Origin: Paracoccus haematequi
GTDB taxonomy: Bacteria; Pseudomonadota; Alphaproteobacteria; Rhodobacterales; Rhodobacteraceae
Assembly: GCF_900631945.1 (NCBI RefSeq)
Contig: NZ_UZWE01000029.1
Span: 124,001 to 188,000, forward strand
DNA: 64,000 nucleotides
Direction: 5' to 3'
Part shown: one piece after another, positions 61,439 through 64,000 of the stretch
Layout of the letters: every line of letters starts with the position of its first letter
How positions within the stretch are numbered: position 1 is the stretch's first letter
The notes under the pieces: generated by a model
Told to the model about the DNA's origin: nothing
Database searches by the model: none
Seen by the model: only the letters and a program-made list of their open reading frames with translations
Program-made: the position numbers and the translations under genes

Positions 61439-63678
61439 CCCTGTTCCGCCCCCTCCATCGCCTTTTGCCGGCGGCCGTTTTGGCCTTGGTCTGCCTGGTC
61501 CTGCTGGCGCCCCTGCCTGCTGCCGCGCAAAGCGTCCTGGCCGATCTGCTGCCCGACCAGACCGCCTCGGACCTGGTGGCGGGGGCCGAGGGCTTCGGCC
61601 CGATCCGCGACGATCTGGCGGCAGCCCCCGTCCTGAAGGGCGGAGAGACCGTCGCCTGGGCCTTCGTCACATCCGATTTCGTGGGCACCACGGGCTATTC
61701 CGGCAAGCCCATCCACACGCTTGTGGCCATCGGCACCGACGGCAGGATCGCCGGCGTCAAGCTGGTCAAGCATTCCGAACCCATCGTCCTGATCGGCATC
61801 CCCGAGGCCAAGGTCCGCGCCCTGGTCGAGGGCTACAAGGGCCTGGACCTGGTAGCCGAGGCGAAGTCGGGCGGCACCACGCATGACGTGGACATCATCT
61901 CGGGCGCGACGGTCACGGTGATGGTGATCGACGATTCGATCATCCGGTCCGGGCTGAAGGTCGCGCGCACGCTGGGGCTGGGGGGCCTTGCCCCCGAAGC
62001 CGCCGCCACCGGCCCGCGATACGAGATCGCCGCCGATGCCCCGGCCCCGGCCGACTGGCCGACGATGGAGGGCGACGGCACCCTGCGCCGCCTGTCGCTG
62101 GACGTGGGCCAGGTGAACGCGGCCTTCGCCGCCAACGCCGACCCCCGCGCCGCCGGGCGCGCCCTGACCGAGGCGCCCGAAACCACCTTCATCGAAATGC
62201 AGGTGGCGCTTGTCTCGGTCCCGGCCATCGGCACGGCGCTGCTGGGCGATGCCGCCGACGCCAACCTGCGCGGCTGGCTGGGTCAGGGCGATCAGGCCAT
62301 CGCGGTGTTCGGGCGCGGCCTCTACAGCTTCAAGGGGTCGGGCTATGTGCGCGGCGGGATCTTCGACCGGATCGTGCTGATCCAGGACGACGTGTCGGTC
62401 CGCTTCCGCGACCGCGACCATCGCCGCGTCAATGCCATCGCGGCCCAGGGCGCGCCGGACTTCCCGGAAATGGATCTGTTCCGCATCCCCGCCGCCTCGG
62501 GCTTCGATCCGACCAGGCCGTTCCGCATCCAACTGCTGGTGCATCGCGATGTCGGGCCGATTGAAAAGATTTTCCAGACCTTCGACCTGTCCTATCAGCT
62601 GCCGCAGCAATACCTGCGCATGGCGGCGGCCCCCGCCGCCGCCCTGCCCGCGCCCGAAGCCGTGCCCGCCGCCGCCCAGCCGGTCGCCGCCGAAGGCGAG
62701 GTCCAGGCCCAGGCGCAGTTGTGGAAACGCATCTGGCTGGATTCCAAGCCCAAGATCGCGGTCCTGGGATCCATGCTGGCGGTGCTGACGCTGGTGTTCT
62801 TCTTCCAGCAGTTCGCGGTCAGGAACGAACGCCGCTTCTATATCTTCCGCATGGCCTATCTGACGGTCACGCTGGTCGTGCTGGGCTGGATGTTCAACGC
62901 GCAGCTGTCGGTCGTGAACCTGATGGCGCTGTTCGGCAGCCTGGTGAACGGCTTCAGCTGGCAGGCCTTCCTGCTGGATCCGCTGACCTTCATCCTGTGG
63001 TTCGCGGTTGCCGCCGCGCTGCTGTTCTGGGGGCGTGGCGCCTATTGCGGCTGGCTGTGCCCGTTCGGCGCCTTGCAGGAACTGACCAACCAGGTCGCGC
63101 GCAAGCTGCGCATCCCGCAATGGACCCTGCCCTGGGGACTCCACGAACGGCTGTGGCCGATCAAGTACATGATCTTCCTGGGACTGTTCGGCGTCAGCCT
63201 GATGAGCGTGGAGCAGGCCGAACACCTGGCCGAGGTCGAGCCGTTCAAGACCGCGATCATCCTGAAATTCGTGCGGGCCTGGCCCTTCGTCGCCTATGCG
63301 GTGGCGCTGCTGGTGGCGGGGCTGTTCGTCGAGCGCTTCTATTGCCGGTATCTGTGTCCGCTGGGCGCGGCCCTGGCGATCCCGGCGCGGGTGCGGATGT
63401 TCGACTGGCTGAAACGCTATCACGAATGCGGAAATCCCTGCCAGATCTGCGCCCATGAATGCCCCGTGCAGTCGATCCATCCGACCGGAGAGATCAATCC
63501 GAACGAATGCATCAACTGCCTGCACTGCCAGGTTCTCTACAATTCGCCCAAGGTTTGCCCGGTCGTCATCAAGAAGATGAAACGGCGCGACAAGCTGGCG
63601 GCAAGCGCGGTCCCCGATCTGGGCAGGCCCCCTGCGGGCCACCCGAACGCGGGCCGCGTCACCGAACCCACCACCTGA
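61435..63678 (+). CDS. nosR: NosR, membrane flavo-iron-sulphur protein for N2O reduction
   Basis: A 747-aa membrane protein needed for expression and electron supply of nitrous oxide reductase. A signal peptide ends AAAQS near residue 33. The periplasmic FMN-binding domain has the SGATVTVM motif near 157, where Thr carries FMN. About five membrane helices lie between 440 and 650. The cytoplasmic end has the CGWLCPFG and CRYLCPLG motifs and two ferredoxin-type 4Fe-4S clusters (CQICAHECP and CINCLHCQ). Followed by nosZ after 18 bp. Confidence 0.93.
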   Translation: MTLFRPLHRLLPAAVLALVCLVLLAPLPAAAQSVLADLLPDQTASDLVAGAEGFGPIRDDLAAAPVLKGGETVAWAFVTSDFVGTTGYSGKPIHTLVAIGTDGRIAGVKLVKHSEPIVLIGIPEAKVRALVEGYKGLDLVAEAKSGGTTHDVDIISGATVTVMVIDDSIIRSGLKVARTLGLGGLAPEAAATGPRYEIAADAPAPADWPTMEGDGTLRRLSLDVGQVNAAFAANADPRAAGRALTEAPETTFIEMQVALVSVPAIGTALLGDAADANLRGWLGQGDQAIAVFGRGLYSFKGSGYVRGGIFDRIVLIQDDVSVRFRDRDHRRVNAIAAQGAPDFPEMDLFRIPAASGFDPTRPFRIQLLVHRDVGPIEKIFQTFDLSYQLPQQYLRMAAAPAAALPAPEAVPAAAQPVAAEGEVQAQAQLWKRIWLDSKPKIAVLGSMLAVLTLVFFFQQFAVRNERRFYIFRMAYLTVTLVVLGWMFNAQLSVVNLMALFGSLVNGFSWQAFLLDPLTFILWFAVAAALLFWGRGAYCGWLCPFGALQELTNQVARKLRIPQWTLPWGLHERLWPIKYMIFLGLFGVSLMSVEQAEHLAEVEPFKTAIILKFVRAWPFVAYAVALLVAGLFVERFYCRYLCPLGAALAIPARVRMFDWLKRYHECGNPCQICAHECPVQSIHPTGEINPNECINCLHCQVLYNSPKVCPVVIKKMKRRDKLAASAVPDLGRPPAGHPNAGRVTEPTT

Positions 63679-63696
63679 AAGCAACAGGAGACGATG

Positions 63697-64000
63697 ATGG
63701 AAACGACCGACAATAGGGGCCTCAGCCGGCGGATGCTGCTGGGCGCGACCGCCGGGGGCGCCGCAGTGGCGGGCACGCTGGGCGGGCGGCTGGCGCTTGG
63801 CCTTGGCGGCGCTGCGGGCCTGACCGCCGCGACCTCGGGCGCGGCGATGGCGGCGACCGGGGCCGACGGCGGCGTGGCGCCGGGGCAGCTTGATACCTAT
63901 TACGGCTTCTGGTCGTCCGGCCAGACCGGCGAGATGCGGATCCTGGGCGTGCCGTCGATGCGCGAGCTGATGCGGGTGCCGGTCTTCAACCGCTGTTCGG
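63697..64000 (+). CDS. nosZ: Nitrous oxide reductase NosZ (N-terminal part only)
   Basis: The first about 101 residues of the copper enzyme that reduces N2O to N2 in the periplasm; the rest lies beyond the right edge. A Tat signal is present ([13 protein letters not shown]), and the conserved [15 protein letters not shown] and [16 protein letters not shown] follow. GGAG lies 6 bp before the ATG at 63697; an ATG one codon earlier is also possible. The nosDFYLX genes are expected downstream of the window. Confidence 0.93.
   Translation, partial: METTDNRGLSRRMLLGATAGGAAVAGTLGGRLALGLGGAAGLTAATSGAAMAATGADGGVAPGQLDTYYGFWSSGQTGEMRILGVPSMRELMRVPVFNRCS

Noticed and set aside
1-64000. CRISPR arrays, tRNA and rRNA genes, replication origin or complete insertion sequences
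   Set aside because: No regularly spaced repeats, cloverleaf genes, rRNA-like stretches, iteron or DnaA-box clusters, or intact transposase genes were seen on either strand.

Overview
The window is 64 kb of GC-rich DNA with dense, translationally coupled operons. Gene content and motifs (a VPLPA-CTERM protein, a nosC-nosR-nosZ order, an alphaproteobacterial C-P lyase arrangement, the late B12 pathway) fit a member of the Rhodobacteraceae, most likely Paracoccus or a close relative. This assignment is inferred; no rRNA or tRNA gene is present to settle it.

Layout. 1-791 (-): an EfeU/FTR1 iron permease running off the left edge. 1145-7419 (+): a giant secreted RTX metallophosphoesterase, a VPLPA-CTERM surface protein and a LysR regulator. 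7426-10052 (-): an ABC exporter half with a degenerate ATPase, coupled to an unrecognised P-loop protein. 10272-14160 (+): an Fbp-type ferric ABC importer. 14525-17869 (-): a TRAP transporter coupled to a cytochrome b561. 18047-29040: a catecholate siderophore module (aryl-AMP ligase, stand-alone aryl carrier protein, C-A-T-TE synthetase, esterase, beta-propeller, ABC uptake system). 29542-30738: a YcaQ-like protein. 30746-36327: divergent B12 nucleotide-loop and aminopropanol genes. 36842-49100: a phosphonate regulon (phnCDEE, phnF, phnGHI-HAD-JKLN, a DUF1045 gene, phnM). 49509-50117: cobO. 50524-57771: a GntR-regulated ABC importer with TcuAB. 57787-59255: a PHB depolymerase and a ribbon-helix-helix regulator. 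59432-60928: a phospholipase D-like protein. 61058-64000: nosC, nosR and the start of nosZ.

How it fits together. Three modules address iron (EfeU, Fbp, siderophore) and one large regulon addresses phosphorus. The phosphorus genes carry PhoB-box-like repeats with 11-bp spacing before phnC and before phnM, plus a perfect inverted repeat in the phnF-phnG gap that is a good PhnF operator. A HAD hydrolase is built into the C-P lyase operon between phnI and phnJ, a DUF1045 2H-phosphoesterase-like gene faces phnM, and phnP is not in the window.

Several module junctions contain decayed gene pieces: a phytase-like esterase tail (14262-14486), a histidine-kinase piece and a hydroxyacid-dehydrogenase tail (29041-29515), a mosaic of LysR, LamG and CTERM fragments (36357-36663), a pyruvate-kinase-like N-terminus (49182-49355) and an IS5-type transposase remnant (50263-50505). 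The 36.4-36.7 kb mosaic looks like the remains of a second copy of the phosphoesterase/CTERM/LysR locus, lying next to the phosphonate genes. The substrate-binding gene of the TcuAB operon has an apparent one-base frameshift near its 3' end. All calls come from reading the sequence; no database search was run.
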